The position numbers and the translations under genes were made by a program. From NCBI GenBank assembly GCA_027483605.1, contig JAIXUE010000003.1, positions 31,566 through 95,565 on the forward strand: a DNA stretch of 64,000 nucleotides, given 5' to 3'. Below the pieces are notes generated by a model. It was given only the letters and a program-made list of their open reading frames with translations, made no database searches and had not been told where the DNA came from. Shown one piece after another: positions 29,783 to 40,145 of this stretch (its first letter is position 1; the number at the start of each line of letters is the position of its first letter). Origin of the DNA: Cryomorphaceae bacterium. GTDB taxonomy: Bacteria > Bacteroidota > Bacteroidia > Flavobacteriales_D > Crocinitomicaceae.

Positions 29783-32700
29783 ATGCCTCAAAAACTATTC
29801 TTTCTAGCGCTTTTTTTCTTTCCTTTTTTGAATGCTGTCTTGGCGCAGCAAATGCCCAAACCCTCTAGTGTAGAAATCGCTGGCTTGCCACAATGGGCAC
29901 AACTCATGTACGCAGAGCAGGCCAATATTTTTGAGATACAAAATGCATATCAAGATTATTTCCGAACGCATCCTTTTGTCAAGACTTACCACACGCAATA
30001 CTACAAGCGCTGGATCCGCCAAAACCAATACTTGGTCAATGATGCCGGAACCATACAAGAACCAACTTCAGAAGAATTGAGCCTTGCCAATCAAGCGTAT
30101 CTCAAAAAGCAAAAGCAGCAGCACAAAACTTCCGACTGGACCATCGTTGGCCCAATTACGAACTACCAAGAAGGCCTCACGCAAGGTTCCGGGCAAACAA
30201 ATGTGTACAGTTTTGATCAGTGCGCTGGCCAACCCAATACATGTTATTGTGGCACTGAACCCGGAGAAGTCTACAAAAGCACAAATGGAGGAGTCAATTG
30301 GCAACTGGTCTCTAAAACCATTGATTTTGGCTCAGGGGTAACAGCAGTAGAGGTGCATCCAACCAATGCCAACTTTGTTTTGGTTGGAGGCAATAAAGGC
30401 CTTTTTCTCAGTACCGATGGCGCCCAAACTTGGGTCAACACCTTGCCGAGTTCAGGTTTGAATGTCAATGAAATCTATATTTTACCCAATGACCCCAATG
30501 TCATTTTAGCTGCTACAGACAAGGGCTTGTATCGCAGTACCGACGCCGCCCAAACCTGGACACAGCTCTACACCCAAAAAACTTACGATATCAAACAAAA
30601 GCCAGGAAGTTCTCAAATCCTATATTTACTCAAAAATAACCCTGCGCTCATTCGTTGTGAGTTTTTTGTTTCTACAGATGCTGGCCTTACCTGGACGCTC
30701 CAAGATACAGGTTGGTACAGTTCAACAGATCCTGCGCGCATAGATGGCGGCGGAAGGCTTGCAGTAAGCGCTGCCGATCCCGAGCGCGTCTATGCCTACC
30801 TCATTGGCGATTCCAAACCCAATGATTTCGGTTACATTGGTTTGTACAGAAGTAATAATGCCGGACAGAATTGGACCTTGCCGAATGGTCCTGTCGGCTG
30901 GCCATATACCGCCACTCACGTCAATCTAGCGCAAGGTACGCCTACTTGGAATTATCATCAGGGTTTTTATAATTGCGCACTTGTTGCCAACCCGACCAAT
31001 GCAGACGAACTCTTAATTGGCGGTTTAAATCTCTACCGAAGTACTGATGGCGCTGCTTCTTTTTCTTCTGTTTCTGGTTATGTAGGCGGCCCGCTGAACT
31101 TACACGTAGACAACCAAGATTTCAGAGTCATCGGAAACCATACCTGGGTCACTACTGATGGCGGCATTTACCACAGCAACAATTTTGTAAACACACAGCC
31201 CGACTTTTACATGTCTGGGGTGCACGGCTCTGATTATTGGGGCTTTGACAATGGCTGGAACGAAGATGTTTTGGTTGGTGGCCTGTATCACAATGGAAAC
31301 TTAGCGTACCATGAAAATTACGGAGCAGGTAACTTTCTAGAATTGGGCGGAGGAGAAGCCCCTACTGGTTACGTCAATCCCGGCGACAACAAACTCACTT
31401 ACTATTCAGATGTCAATGGCAAGCGCATTCCAGCCACGCTAGATGGCGCCATTCAAAATGCATCTTTTGGCATAGACCCAAATGAAAGTTATTGGGCTGC
31501 TGAATCTACCGAGTTAGTTTTTCATCCGAATTGCTATGCGATTGCTTATACTGGAAAAGACAACCAACTCTTTCGCACCAATGACAAAGGCGCCTCTTTT
31601 GAACTTGTTCAGACTTTTGGCTCTAACCCAAATGAGCGCATTAACTATATAGAAATCGCTTCAGACAACCCACAAATCATTTACCTCAATCAGAAAGCAG
31701 CCAGCGGCAATACAGGCAAATTATGGAAAACAACTGACGGCGGACTCACCTGGACTCAATTGAACATTCCTGCAGGCAACTCAAGTCGTATGTTATTAGC
31801 ACTCAACCCCTCCAATGCGCAAGAGTTGTGGTTGGCGTATCCGAGCGGCGGAAACGGTTTTAAGGTATTCAAAACAAGTACAGGTGGCGGCAATTGGCAA
31901 AACCTCACGAGTAGTTTACTCAACAATGAATCAGTGCAATCTTTGGTGCATATTGCAGGCACCGACGGCGGTATTTATGTAGCGACGAACTACGCTGTTT
32001 ATTACCGCAACAATACCAGTGATTTTGTTTTGGAAAACAACGGCTTGCCCCTCTTTACCAACGGCAACATTCTCAAACCTTTTTACCGCGACCAAAAAAT
32101 CCGCTTAGCGACCTACGGAAAAGGAATTTACCAAAGTAATTTAGTTGAAAATCCGAGTGAAGTCATTGCGCGCATTACCGTAGACAAACTCAGTCAGACA
32201 GCTGTATGCTTGATCGATTCTTTTTATTTTGACGACTACTCTTTTTTGAGTCATCAGGGCGCCACTTGGCAGTGGAGCTTTCCAACTGGCAGCCCTAGTT
32301 CATCTACATTGCGTAACCCAACGGTGTATTTTCAGAATCCGGGGCAGCACCTCGCAATTTTGCAAATTACTGATGGCACTGGCCTCACCGATACCGACTC
32401 TTTATTTGTAACGCTCTCTTTGTTTGATTATCAGCCAGGAATTCAAGAAGATTTTCAGCAAGCTTTCTTGCCCAATGGCTGGAGTGTCAAGGACCACAAC
32501 GGCAGCGGTACCTGGACGCTCTCTACAAGCGCTGGAGGCTTTGGCAACTCAAGTCAAGCGACGGTTTTCAACAACTACGACATCGATTCGCAAGGTAGCT
32601 TTGACGACCTAATTATGCCACTCGAAACGAGTTACTTGAGCACCCAACCCTATCTTTATTTCGATGTAGCTTACGCACGCTGGGGCAGCGGTTATACTGA

Positions 32701-33199
32701 TTCTTTACAGGTGGTTGCCTCTACAGATTGCTTTGTAACAGCTCAAGTTTTGTATTTCAAAGGAGGTGAAAATTTGGCCACCTCTCCGGATAACCAAAGT
32801 TTTTTTACACCAACCAACAACCAATGGAGGAAAGACTCTGTCGATTTGAGTAGTTATGCCAATCAAGGTAATTTACAAATTGCCTTCAGAAATATTGGCG
32901 GTTGGGGCAACTGCATCTATCTAGACAACATTCATATTGGTTCCATGGCTGCGATCGCACAAGTACAGCCACTCAAGCGCAGTGTTTATCCGAATCCGGC
33001 GTGTCCGGGAGCGGTGCTTCAACTCAATGGGAGCCCCTCAGATTTTGCGCGCTTAATTGATCAAAAGGGCAAAGAAGTAGCCAGGTGGATGGCTGGGTCT
33101 GAACTCAAACTCGATGACGCTCTGAAAGCCGGAGTCTATTTATTGCAATTACACAGCGCACAATTGATCAGCAATCACCAGATTGTGGTCATTGATTAA
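29783..33199 (+). CDS. Secreted BNR/sortilin-like propeller protein with PKD-like region and T9SS C-terminal domain
   Basis: Repeated STDGAQTW/STDAAQTW/TTDGGLTW Asp-box motifs; C-terminal VYPNPACPGAVLQL. Confidence 0.85.
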   Translation: MPQKLFFLALFFFPFLNAVLAQQMPKPSSVEIAGLPQWAQLMYAEQANIFEIQNAYQDYFRTHPFVKTYHTQYYKRWIRQNQYLVNDAGTIQEPTSEELSLANQAYLKKQKQQHKTSDWTIVGPITNYQEGLTQGSGQTNVYSFDQCAGQPNTCYCGTEPGEVYKSTNGGVNWQLVSKTIDFGSGVTAVEVHPTNANFVLVGGNKGLFLSTDGAQTWVNTLPSSGLNVNEIYILPNDPNVILAATDKGLYRSTDAAQTWTQLYTQKTYDIKQKPGSSQILYLLKNNPALIRCEFFVSTDAGLTWTLQDTGWYSSTDPARIDGGGRLAVSAADPERVYAYLIGDSKPNDFGYIGLYRSNNAGQNWTLPNGPVGWPYTATHVNLAQGTPTWNYHQGFYNCALVANPTNADELLIGGLNLYRSTDGAASFSSVSGYVGGPLNLHVDNQDFRVIGNHTWVTTDGGIYHSNNFVNTQPDFYMSGVHGSDYWGFDNGWNEDVLVGGLYHNGNLAYHENYGAGNFLELGGGEAPTGYVNPGDNKLTYYSDVNGKRIPATLDGAIQNASFGIDPNESYWAAESTELVFHPNCYAIAYTGKDNQLFRTNDKGASFELVQTFGSNPNERINYIEIASDNPQIIYLNQKAASGNTGKLWKTTDGGLTWTQLNIPAGNSSRMLLALNPSNAQELWLAYPSGGNGFKVFKTSTGGGNWQNLTSSLLNNESVQSLVHIAGTDGGIYVATNYAVYYRNNTSDFVLENNGLPLFTNGNILKPFYRDQKIRLATYGKGIYQSNLVENPSEVIARITVDKLSQTAVCLIDSFYFDDYSFLSHQGATWQWSFPTGSPSSSTLRNPTVYFQNPGQHLAILQITDGTGLTDTDSLFVTLSLFDYQPGIQEDFQQAFLPNGWSVKDHNGSGTWTLSTSAGGFGNSSQATVFNNYDIDSQGSFDDLIMPLETSYLSTQPYLYFDVAYARWGSGYTDSLQVVASTDCFVTAQVLYFKGGENLATSPDNQSFFTPTNNQWRKDSVDLSSYANQGNLQIAFRNIGGWGNCIYLDNIHIGSMAAIAQVQPLKRSVYPNPACPGAVLQLNGSPSDFARLIDQKGKEVARWMAGSELKLDDALKAGVYLLQLHSAQLISNHQIVVID

Positions 33200-33286
33200 A
33201 GAAACACTTGTAAACGAGCGATTGATTGCCCCAAACATTTCGTGGATTTGGCATAATTTATGATATTTGCACTGAAAATTATTTTT

Positions 33287-33925
33287 ATGCGTTTTTTACT
33301 CGTTTTTGTTTTAAGTCTGTTCAGTATCAATGCCATGGCGCAAGATGCAAAAGCACAGGGAATACTCGATAAGTTATCGACCAAAATGAAGGGGATGAAA
33401 TCCTTCTATATTGAATTCAATGCCAGTGTCAAAAACAGCACCAATGGCACCAATGAAAACGAAATTGGCAAAGGCTGGGTGAAGGGCAATAAATTCTATG
33501 CTTCTTACGGAGACAACACCATGATCTGCAACGGTGTCAAAACCTGGACAATCGTTAAAGATGAGCGCTCCGTTTATGAGTCAGATGCAAGTGCCGACGA
33601 TGAAGAATCTATTAATCCAAAGCGCCTAATGACCATCTGGGAAACCGGTTTCAAGAACAAATACGACCACGAGGACAAACTCAACGGAGAAGCCGTACAC
33701 GTCATCAACCTCTATCCTAAAGTACCTTCAAAGGCTGAATACCACACCATTGTGTTGTATATTTCCAAAACAGGTAACGAACTCTTGAAAGCGAGCATGA
33801 AGGCCAAAGACGGCACCACCATGACTTACGTAGTAACCAAGTTTACTGCCAACCCCGATATCGACGACGCCAAATTTGTCTTTGATAAAAAGAAATATCC
33901 TGGTTACCCGGTAATCAAGGATTAG
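33287..33925 (+). CDS. LolA-like outer membrane lipoprotein carrier
   Basis: MRFLLVFVLSLFSINAMAQDAKAQGILDKLSTKMKGMKSFYIEFNA...GKGWVKGNKFY. Confidence 0.85.
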   Translation: MRFLLVFVLSLFSINAMAQDAKAQGILDKLSTKMKGMKSFYIEFNASVKNSTNGTNENEIGKGWVKGNKFYASYGDNTMICNGVKTWTIVKDERSVYESDASADDEESINPKRLMTIWETGFKNKYDHEDKLNGEAVHVINLYPKVPSKAEYHTIVLYISKTGNELLKASMKAKDGTTMTYVVTKFTANPDIDDAKFVFDKKKYPGYPVIKD

Positions 33926-34374
33926 CGCTTTAGCAAGCGATCCATCTCGCGTTTATCGTCTTTTTCTTTGAGGTCCTGACGCTTGTCATGTAGTTTTTTA
34001 CCTGTTGCACAAGCGATTTCGAGCTTCACCCAACCTTTTTCTGATAAAAACAACTTGAGCGGCACCATTGTGTGCCCTTTGATTTTTAAGAATTTTTCAA
34101 TTCTGGTGATCTCTTTGCGCTGCAAAAGCAGTTTGCGGTCTGCTCTGGGTTTGTGATTGTAGAATGAGCCGTTTTCATATTCAGTGATGTGCATGTTGCG
34201 CAACCACACCTCCCCTTTATCAAACAGACCATAAGCTTCAAGAATACTGGCCTTTCCGCTTCTGATGCTCTTGATTTCGGTGCCGGTCAAGACAATACCC
34301 GCCTCGAATACTTCATCGAGGTGAAATTCAAAACGCGCGCGTTTGTTACGGATATTGAGTTCCTTGTTGGCCAT
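33922..34374 (-). CDS. smpB: SsrA-binding protein
   Basis: NIRNKRARFEFHLDEVFEAGIVLTGTEIKSIRSGKASI...KLHDKRQDLKEKD; start at 34374, not 34542. Confidence 0.95.
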   Translation of the reverse strand: MANKELNIRNKRARFEFHLDEVFEAGIVLTGTEIKSIRSGKASILEAYGLFDKGEVWLRNMHITEYENGSFYNHKPRADRKLLLQRKEITRIEKFLKIKGHTMVPLKLFLSEKGWVKLEIACATGKKLHDKRQDLKEKDDKREMDRLLKR

Positions 34375-34400
34375 GTGTGCAAAGTTACTAATTTTAAGCC

Positions 34401-35012
34401 ATGCAAATTCCGTCGGTTTATTTAGAACAAGCAGTGGATCAACTCGGCAGCCTGCCTGGTATTGGGCGCAGAACAGCCCTGCGCCTCGCCCTGGATTTAC
34501 TGCAGCGCAGCGATATCGAGATTGACGACTTCGTGTCGGCACTGAGTGCGCTCAAAGACAAGGTGTTGCGCTGTGCTTCTTGTGGCAACATCAGCGACAC
34601 ACCTATCTGTGGAATTTGCAGCAATCCGAGACGCGACCCTACCATTATTTGTGTTGTCGAAGACATTAGAGATGTAATGGCAATAGAATCTACGAGCACG
34701 TTTAATGGTCTTTACCATGTATTGGGTGGGCTGATTTCACCAATGGACGGCGTTGGCCCCCAAGATTTAAATATTGCTAGTTTACCCGAGCGCATGGCGA
34801 AAGCCCAGCCAAAAGAAATCATCTTGGCGCTCAGTCCCACTATGGAAGGCGACACGACCAATTTTTATATTTACAAAAAAATCAAAGTTTTCGAGGTGTT
34901 AATTACACGGATCTCCAGAGGTATTGCGGTGGGATCGGAGTTGCAATATGCAGATGAACTGACACTCGGGCGCAGCTTGCAACAGCGTCAGGTTTTTGAT
35001 TTTGGTCAATAA
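34401..35012 (+). CDS. recR: Recombination protein RecR
   Basis: AVDQLGSLPGIGRRTALRLALDLL; CASCGNISDTPICGICSNPRRD; Toprim VVEDIRDVMAIE. Confidence 0.95.
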   Translation: MQIPSVYLEQAVDQLGSLPGIGRRTALRLALDLLQRSDIEIDDFVSALSALKDKVLRCASCGNISDTPICGICSNPRRDPTIICVVEDIRDVMAIESTSTFNGLYHVLGGLISPMDGVGPQDLNIASLPERMAKAQPKEIILALSPTMEGDTTNFYIYKKIKVFEVLITRISRGIAVGSELQYADELTLGRSLQQRQVFDFGQ

Positions 35013-35045
35013 GACCCACTGAAAAAAATATAAACCTGGCGGTCT

Positions 35046-35816
35046 TTAATCTATTTTAAAGACGCGTGTTTTCTTTTTGAGATAGCGCATGCCGTAACCA
35101 AACACAACAATGAAAAGCGCCATACCAATAAGCTCCCATTGATTCGGTTTGAGCACACCAAGAATATAAGTTTGGAATAAAAGCAAGACCCAAGCGGTAG
35201 TCATGGAGGCTGCCCAACCTGAGTATTCGTTTTCAAGCACTACTTTAATGGAAAAGGGCTGCGGATTGGCATTGAACTTCCAGAGAGCTGGCAATAAAAG
35301 TGGGGTTTGACTTTTCCAATCTAAATAGGCCTGACCAAACTTGCGGGTCAAGAATTGCTCTTCTGCATAAATAATGAGACGGTAATACGCAACAAACAAG
35401 ACTAAAAACAAAGGCACCAACCAATCAATACCCGTAAATACAGCCCAGCCGATGTAGGTAGTGATATTTCCGAGATACAATGGGTGACGCACCATGGAGT
35501 AAATACCTGTAGAATTGACGGCTTCTGCCACTTGCTCGTCGCGGTTGCGGCCAGAGGTATGCGCAGCGCGTTTGCCCACCGCGAGCGCTCTGATGAGATG
35601 CCCAAGTAGCACTAAGCCAATTGCAGTATAAATGTAGCGGGGATCTTGCCAATTTTGCTCCTTTGGAAAGAAATGCATGAGGATAAATGCGGCGACAAAA
35701 AAGAGAACGGGGATTTGCCCTCGGTACTTAAAAAACTGATTTCCTAGCTTTTCCAATTGATTTTGTGCTGACATTGGCGAATTTTTTGTAGATTTAAAGA
35801 ATGCCAAAGTTAACAA
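35046..35816 (-). CDS. Isoprenylcysteine carboxyl methyltransferase-like membrane protein
   Basis: GIYSMVRHPLYLGNITTYIGWAVF...YYRLIIYAEEQFLTRKFGQAYLDWK; likely start MSAQNQ downstream. Confidence 0.75.
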   Translation of the reverse strand: MLTLAFFKSTKNSPMSAQNQLEKLGNQFFKYRGQIPVLFFVAAFILMHFFPKEQNWQDPRYIYTAIGLVLLGHLIRALAVGKRAAHTSGRNRDEQVAEAVNSTGIYSMVRHPLYLGNITTYIGWAVFTGIDWLVPLFLVLFVAYYRLIIYAEEQFLTRKFGQAYLDWKSQTPLLLPALWKFNANPQPFSIKVVLENEYSGWAASMTTAWVLLLFQTYILGVLKPNQWELIGMALFIVVFGYGMRYLKKKTRVFKID

Positions 35817-35831
35817 TAAATCTTGGGGTCA

Positions 35832-36215
35832 ATGAAAGAAAAATACAAGCTTGAGTTTCTACTCAAAACCTCACCTCGCGTGCTCGACAAACTCATCAGT
35901 ACACCAGATGGCCTAGCCGATTGGTTTGCAGACGACGTCAGGGTCAATGACGACATCTACACCTTTGAATGGGATGGCAATGCCGAAAATGCCCGCTTGG
36001 TGCAGCTCAAAATGAACTCCAAAATACGCTTCCAATGGCTAGAAGACGAACAAGACGGCCTAGACACCTACTTTGAACTCGCCTACATCATTGACCCCAT
36101 GACCAATTCAGTCATTTTGCACATCACCGATTTTGCCACTGCCGCTGACCAAGAAAGCAGCGCCGCACTCTGGCACCAAGCAATTAATGACCTCAAGCGC
36201 ATTATCGGCGCTTAA
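35832..36215 (+). CDS. START-like/SRPBCC domain protein
   Basis: MKEKYKLEFLLKTSPRVLDKLISTPDGLADWFADDVRV...FEWDGNAENARLVQLKMNSKIRFQWLED. Confidence 0.8.
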   Translation: MKEKYKLEFLLKTSPRVLDKLISTPDGLADWFADDVRVNDDIYTFEWDGNAENARLVQLKMNSKIRFQWLEDEQDGLDTYFELAYIIDPMTNSVILHITDFATAADQESSAALWHQAINDLKRIIGA

Positions 36216-36251
36216 ACCCACTACTTCTTTTACCAAATTGGTTCGGCTTTA

Positions 36252-37673
36252 TTGCTTAAATTTGCCCAAACTACGCGCTTGAAACGACTCGTTCAGTTTA
36301 GCCTCAAGTCTTTTACCGGACCCTTCATCGTGACACTCCTGATCTCGATGTTCATGCTCATTTTACAATTTTTTTGGGTCTACATCGATGACCTCATGGG
36401 CAAAGACCTCGGTGTTTTGGTTATTCTAGAACTTCTGTTTTATGTATCGGCTAGCATTATTGAATTGGCCTTACCCCTCACCATTTTGCTTTCCTCCCTC
36501 ATGACCATCGGCAATCTAGCCGAACACAACGAACTCACTGCACTTAAAGCCAGTGGATTTTCACTCTTGCGCATCCTTAGGCCCTTAATTGTGATCGTGT
36601 TGCTTTTAGCCTGCACCACTTTCTTTTTTTCGAATTACGTGATTCCTGCGGCCAACCTGAAGTGGCACACACTGATGTACGATATCCAAAATAAGAAAAT
36701 TGCGAGCTTGCTCACTCCTAAGGTCTACTCTAGAAATTTTGAAGGCTATGCAATCAAAGTAGACTCGCTCAAGGGCAATCATTGTGTCGGTATCACCATC
36801 CACGACTACACGCAACCGACGCAATTGCGCACTGTTCGGGCCAAAGAGGCCGATGTATACAAATCTGTTAATGGCAGGTTCGTTTTTCTGAACTTAAAGA
36901 ATGGCAGCATTTTAGAAGAACTCGATTTGCAGAATCCGATGTACTTACCCAACAATACCTTGAGCAAACGCTCTGGGCGCCCTTCCAGGGTTTCTACTTT
37001 TGAACAAGGTGTATACAAGTTAGATTTAGAGGGCCTCGACCTGAACCGTTCAAAAGAAGACTTATTTACCAATAAATACGAAATGCTCAACGTGTTTCAG
37101 ATCGATGAAGCCATTGATTCCATTGAAGTTAAAAAAGAACGCCTTCGCGCTAATTTTGTCCAGCAAAGTATGCAGGGTTTTTTGAGTCTTCATCAGCAAA
37201 TAACTCAGCTCAAAGCAAACGACCCTAGTCTTGCAACCAAACATGACGAGCCAATCAAACCTATTCAATTCAAGCAGCTGAGCCCAGCTGATCAACAGCT
37301 CAGCATCCAATTGACACTCTCTAAAATCCGGCGCAATCAGCAGCAATTAGCCAACCAAACACAGTTCTTGACCACCTTAGATCGTGAAATTGACCTATAC
37401 TGGATTGAATTTCACCGTAAATTTGCCCTCACTTACGCCATTGTGGCACTTTTCTTTGTGGGTGCCCCGCTCGGCGCACTCATTAAAAAAGGTGGTTTTG
37501 GCGCGCCAGTGGTAATTGCAGCACTTATTTTTATGCTCTACTTTGTTTTGAGTTCTATCGGTGCTAATTTAGCCAACACAGGAACTGTGGCCCCTTTTAT
37601 TGGCATGTGGATGGCTGCCCTTGTTTTTACGCCAGTGGCCATCTATTTCACTAAAAAAGCGCTGGCTGTTTAA
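36252..37673 (+). CDS. LptF/LptG-family permease
   Basis: GPFIVTLLISMFMLILQFFWVYIDDLMGKDL...LPLTILLSSLMTIGNLAEHNELTALKASGFSLLRILRPL. Confidence 0.92.
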   Translation: MLKFAQTTRLKRLVQFSLKSFTGPFIVTLLISMFMLILQFFWVYIDDLMGKDLGVLVILELLFYVSASIIELALPLTILLSSLMTIGNLAEHNELTALKASGFSLLRILRPLIVIVLLLACTTFFFSNYVIPAANLKWHTLMYDIQNKKIASLLTPKVYSRNFEGYAIKVDSLKGNHCVGITIHDYTQPTQLRTVRAKEADVYKSVNGRFVFLNLKNGSILEELDLQNPMYLPNNTLSKRSGRPSRVSTFEQGVYKLDLEGLDLNRSKEDLFTNKYEMLNVFQIDEAIDSIEVKKERLRANFVQQSMQGFLSLHQQITQLKANDPSLATKHDEPIKPIQFKQLSPADQQLSIQLTLSKIRRNQQQLANQTQFLTTLDREIDLYWIEFHRKFALTYAIVALFFVGAPLGALIKKGGFGAPVVIAALIFMLYFVLSSIGANLANTGTVAPFIGMWMAALVFTPVAIYFTKKALAV

Positions 37674-37683
37674 CTAAAGTCCA

Positions 37684-38880
37684 TTGAAAATACTCGTCTT
37701 AAGTCATAAGCCACCCTATCCCATCTTAGACGGTGGCTGCTTGGCTATGTCTCGCCTGCTCGAAGATTTGTTGTCCTTGAAGCAAGTGAGCGAACTACAC
37801 TACCACACCTTAGCTACAGCCAAACATCCATATGATGCAACAGCCTTTCCGGTAAACGACAAGCTCCATTTGAAAGCGCACCCAATTGATACAAAAGTGA
37901 CGCTTTTAGGCGCCTGCATCAGTCTCTTGAAACAAGAGTCTTATAATTTAATTCGTTTCAAGAATACAGGCATTCGCCAAGAACTGCAGCATGTACTCCA
38001 ACACAATGATTTTGATTTTGTGATCTTCGAAAGTCTTTTCGCAGCAGTATATGCACGCTCATTACGGTCTTTTTCAAAGGCAAAATTCATTTACAGGGCA
38101 CACAATATAGAGCATCAAATTTGGAAAGACCTCGCAGTAAATACCAAACTTATCTTTAAAAAATGGTACTTGCAGCAACTGGCCTATTCGCTTAAGTGGG
38201 CAGAGCGCAGTATTTGGAGTGAAGACCAAGGAGGCCTTGACCTGATTTTGAGCATCTCTGACACCGATCTCAACATCATTGAAGGCCAGACCTTAACCGC
38301 CTGTCGTTACTTACCTGCATCCATCTTAAAACCCAACATCAAGAGCAATTTAGCGCCGCAAAAAATTTGTTTTCTTGGCGCCTTCAATTGGCAGCCAAAT
38401 GTGGAGGCCGTAGATTGGTTCTTGAAAACTATTTTCCCTTCACTGCGGCAACAACACCCTCAACTTGAATTCCATATCGCTGGTAAAGGTGCCCAACAAC
38501 ACAAGCACTGGTTAAGAACAGGAGTAGTGGTGCATGGTTTTGTTCCTGATGCCAAAGCGTTCATTGCCACCCACGGTGTTTTTGCAGGCTGTTTACAGTC
38601 TGGTTCTGGCGTCAAGATGAAAATCATTGAAGCCATGAGTGTGGGTGCTCCAATTGTGTTTAGTGCTAAATCTGCCGACGGACTTCCTGCCTTTGAACCA
38701 GCATTGCTCCATTTTTCAGCAGCCACATTTCTTGCAGAAATGGCTCGTTTACTTGAAAACCAAGATGAGCTTGCGCACCGTGCACAATTTGGCAGCACTT
38801 ACTTTGAGCAGCATTTTGAAGCCAAGCAAGTACAAAAACAACTCTTGCAAATACTCGAAGAACTTCAAAATAATCGCTAA
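37684..38880 (+). CDS. Glycosyltransferase (GT4-like, TTG start)
   Basis: MKILVLSHKPPYPILDGGCLAMSRLL...CFLGAFNWQPNVEAVDWFLKTIFP...SGSGVKMKIIEAMSVGAPIVF. Confidence 0.85.
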   Translation: MKILVLSHKPPYPILDGGCLAMSRLLEDLLSLKQVSELHYHTLATAKHPYDATAFPVNDKLHLKAHPIDTKVTLLGACISLLKQESYNLIRFKNTGIRQELQHVLQHNDFDFVIFESLFAAVYARSLRSFSKAKFIYRAHNIEHQIWKDLAVNTKLIFKKWYLQQLAYSLKWAERSIWSEDQGGLDLILSISDTDLNIIEGQTLTACRYLPASILKPNIKSNLAPQKICFLGAFNWQPNVEAVDWFLKTIFPSLRQQHPQLEFHIAGKGAQQHKHWLRTGVVVHGFVPDAKAFIATHGVFAGCLQSGSGVKMKIIEAMSVGAPIVFSAKSADGLPAFEPALLHFSAATFLAEMARLLENQDELAHRAQFGSTYFEQHFEAKQVQKQLLQILEELQNNR

Positions 38881-38889
38881 TATTGCTTC

Positions 38890-40050
38890 ATGCTCCAGGT
38901 TTTGTTCTTTGTTGGCCTCATTTTTTTGCTCTACAGCTATATTTTGTATCCTTTTTTACTGAAGTATTTACTGCAAAAGAGTCCAAATAAGGAAGCTTAT
39001 CCATTGCAGCAACAGTTTCCGCCATTGAGTATCATCATTGCGGCTCACAACGAAGAAAAGGTACTCCGAGAAAAACTAGACTCCATTTTACAAAGTGCTT
39101 ATCCGCAAGAACTCATTGAAATATTGATAGGTATTGACGCAAGTTCGGATCTCAGTGCGCTCATTGCAGAAGAGTACCAAAGCAAATTCGCGGCTTGTCT
39201 GGTTTTTGAATTCAAAGAAAGACAAGGTAAAATCAAGATTGTCAACGCCCTGGTACCCAAAGCCCAACACGCCTTGATCGTACTCACCGATGCCAACGTA
39301 TTGTTTACCGAGCAAACGTTAATGCATTTGCAAGCACCGTTTGTCGATCCGAAAATTGGTTTGGTAGACAGTACCATGAAACACTACGGCCTGAAAAACA
39401 CTGGTATTTCCATGCCAGAATCCACTTACATTGCCGGAGAAGTCTTGCTCAAGGAGGCCGAAGGAAAACTCTGGGGAGCCATGATGGGGCCATTCGGAGG
39501 TTGCTTTGCCTTTAGGAAACGTTGTTTTGAACCGATTCCTGAACATTTTTTGGTCGATGATTTTTACATCAACATGATTTGCATCGAGAAAGGTTTGCGC
39601 TGTGTTACCCAAACGGAAGCAATTGTATTGGAAGATGTCTCCAATGACCTCTCCATTGAATTCAAGCGCAAAATCAGAATATCTTCTGGTAATTTTCAGA
39701 ACCTTCGCCGCTTCTGGCCTTTACTTTTTAAATTCAATTGGGTTTCTTTTGCATTCTTCTCTCACAAGGTGCTGCGCTGGATTCTACCTGTATTCTTAGT
39801 CTTCATGACGCTGCAAATCATACAAAAACAAGAGAGCTCTTGGTTTTATCAAGTCCTTTATTTTATATTGCTCTTGATCCCGATTTCTTTTGTAGTGGAT
39901 TATCTAGCGCGCCGACAAGGCACTCATTTAGTTTGGCTGCGCTACATCATTCATTTTGTCAGTATGAACATCGCCTTGCTTATTGGTTTATTTCGCTTTT
40001 TTGGCGGTATTCGCTCCTCGGTTTGGCAACCAACCAAGCGACATCAGTAA
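38890..40050 (+). CDS. GT2-family glycosyltransferase, membrane-associated
   Basis: PPLSIIIAAHNEEKVLREKLDSIL...LTDANVLFT...VDDFYINMICIEKGLR. Confidence 0.88.
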   Translation: MLQVLFFVGLIFLLYSYILYPFLLKYLLQKSPNKEAYPLQQQFPPLSIIIAAHNEEKVLREKLDSILQSAYPQELIEILIGIDASSDLSALIAEEYQSKFAACLVFEFKERQGKIKIVNALVPKAQHALIVLTDANVLFTEQTLMHLQAPFVDPKIGLVDSTMKHYGLKNTGISMPESTYIAGEVLLKEAEGKLWGAMMGPFGGCFAFRKRCFEPIPEHFLVDDFYINMICIEKGLRCVTQTEAIVLEDVSNDLSIEFKRKIRISSGNFQNLRRFWPLLFKFNWVSFAFFSHKVLRWILPVFLVFMTLQIIQKQESSWFYQVLYFILLLIPISFVVDYLARRQGTHLVWLRYIIHFVSMNIALLIGLFRFFGGIRSSVWQPTKRHQ

Positions 40051-40058
40051 GTTTTTTG

Positions 40059-40066
40059 TATCTTTG
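40059..40066 (+). promoter_or_regulatory. Candidate -7 element TATCTTTG upstream of cold-shock gene (about 80-nt leader)
   Basis: TATCTTTG 80 nt before ATG 40146. Confidence 0.35.
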
Positions 40067-40145
40067 CAGTCAAATTACGCCTGCGTCTTGTAAGTTGCCT
40101 CCCTTCCTACTCTGCTCACGGCACTTATTCTCTTAACGCAAATAA

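Noticed and set aside
35007-35052. Possible bidirectional terminator AAGACC...GGTCTT between recR and the methyltransferase-like gene
   Set aside because: Only 6-bp arms with a loop of about 24 nt; insufficient to call
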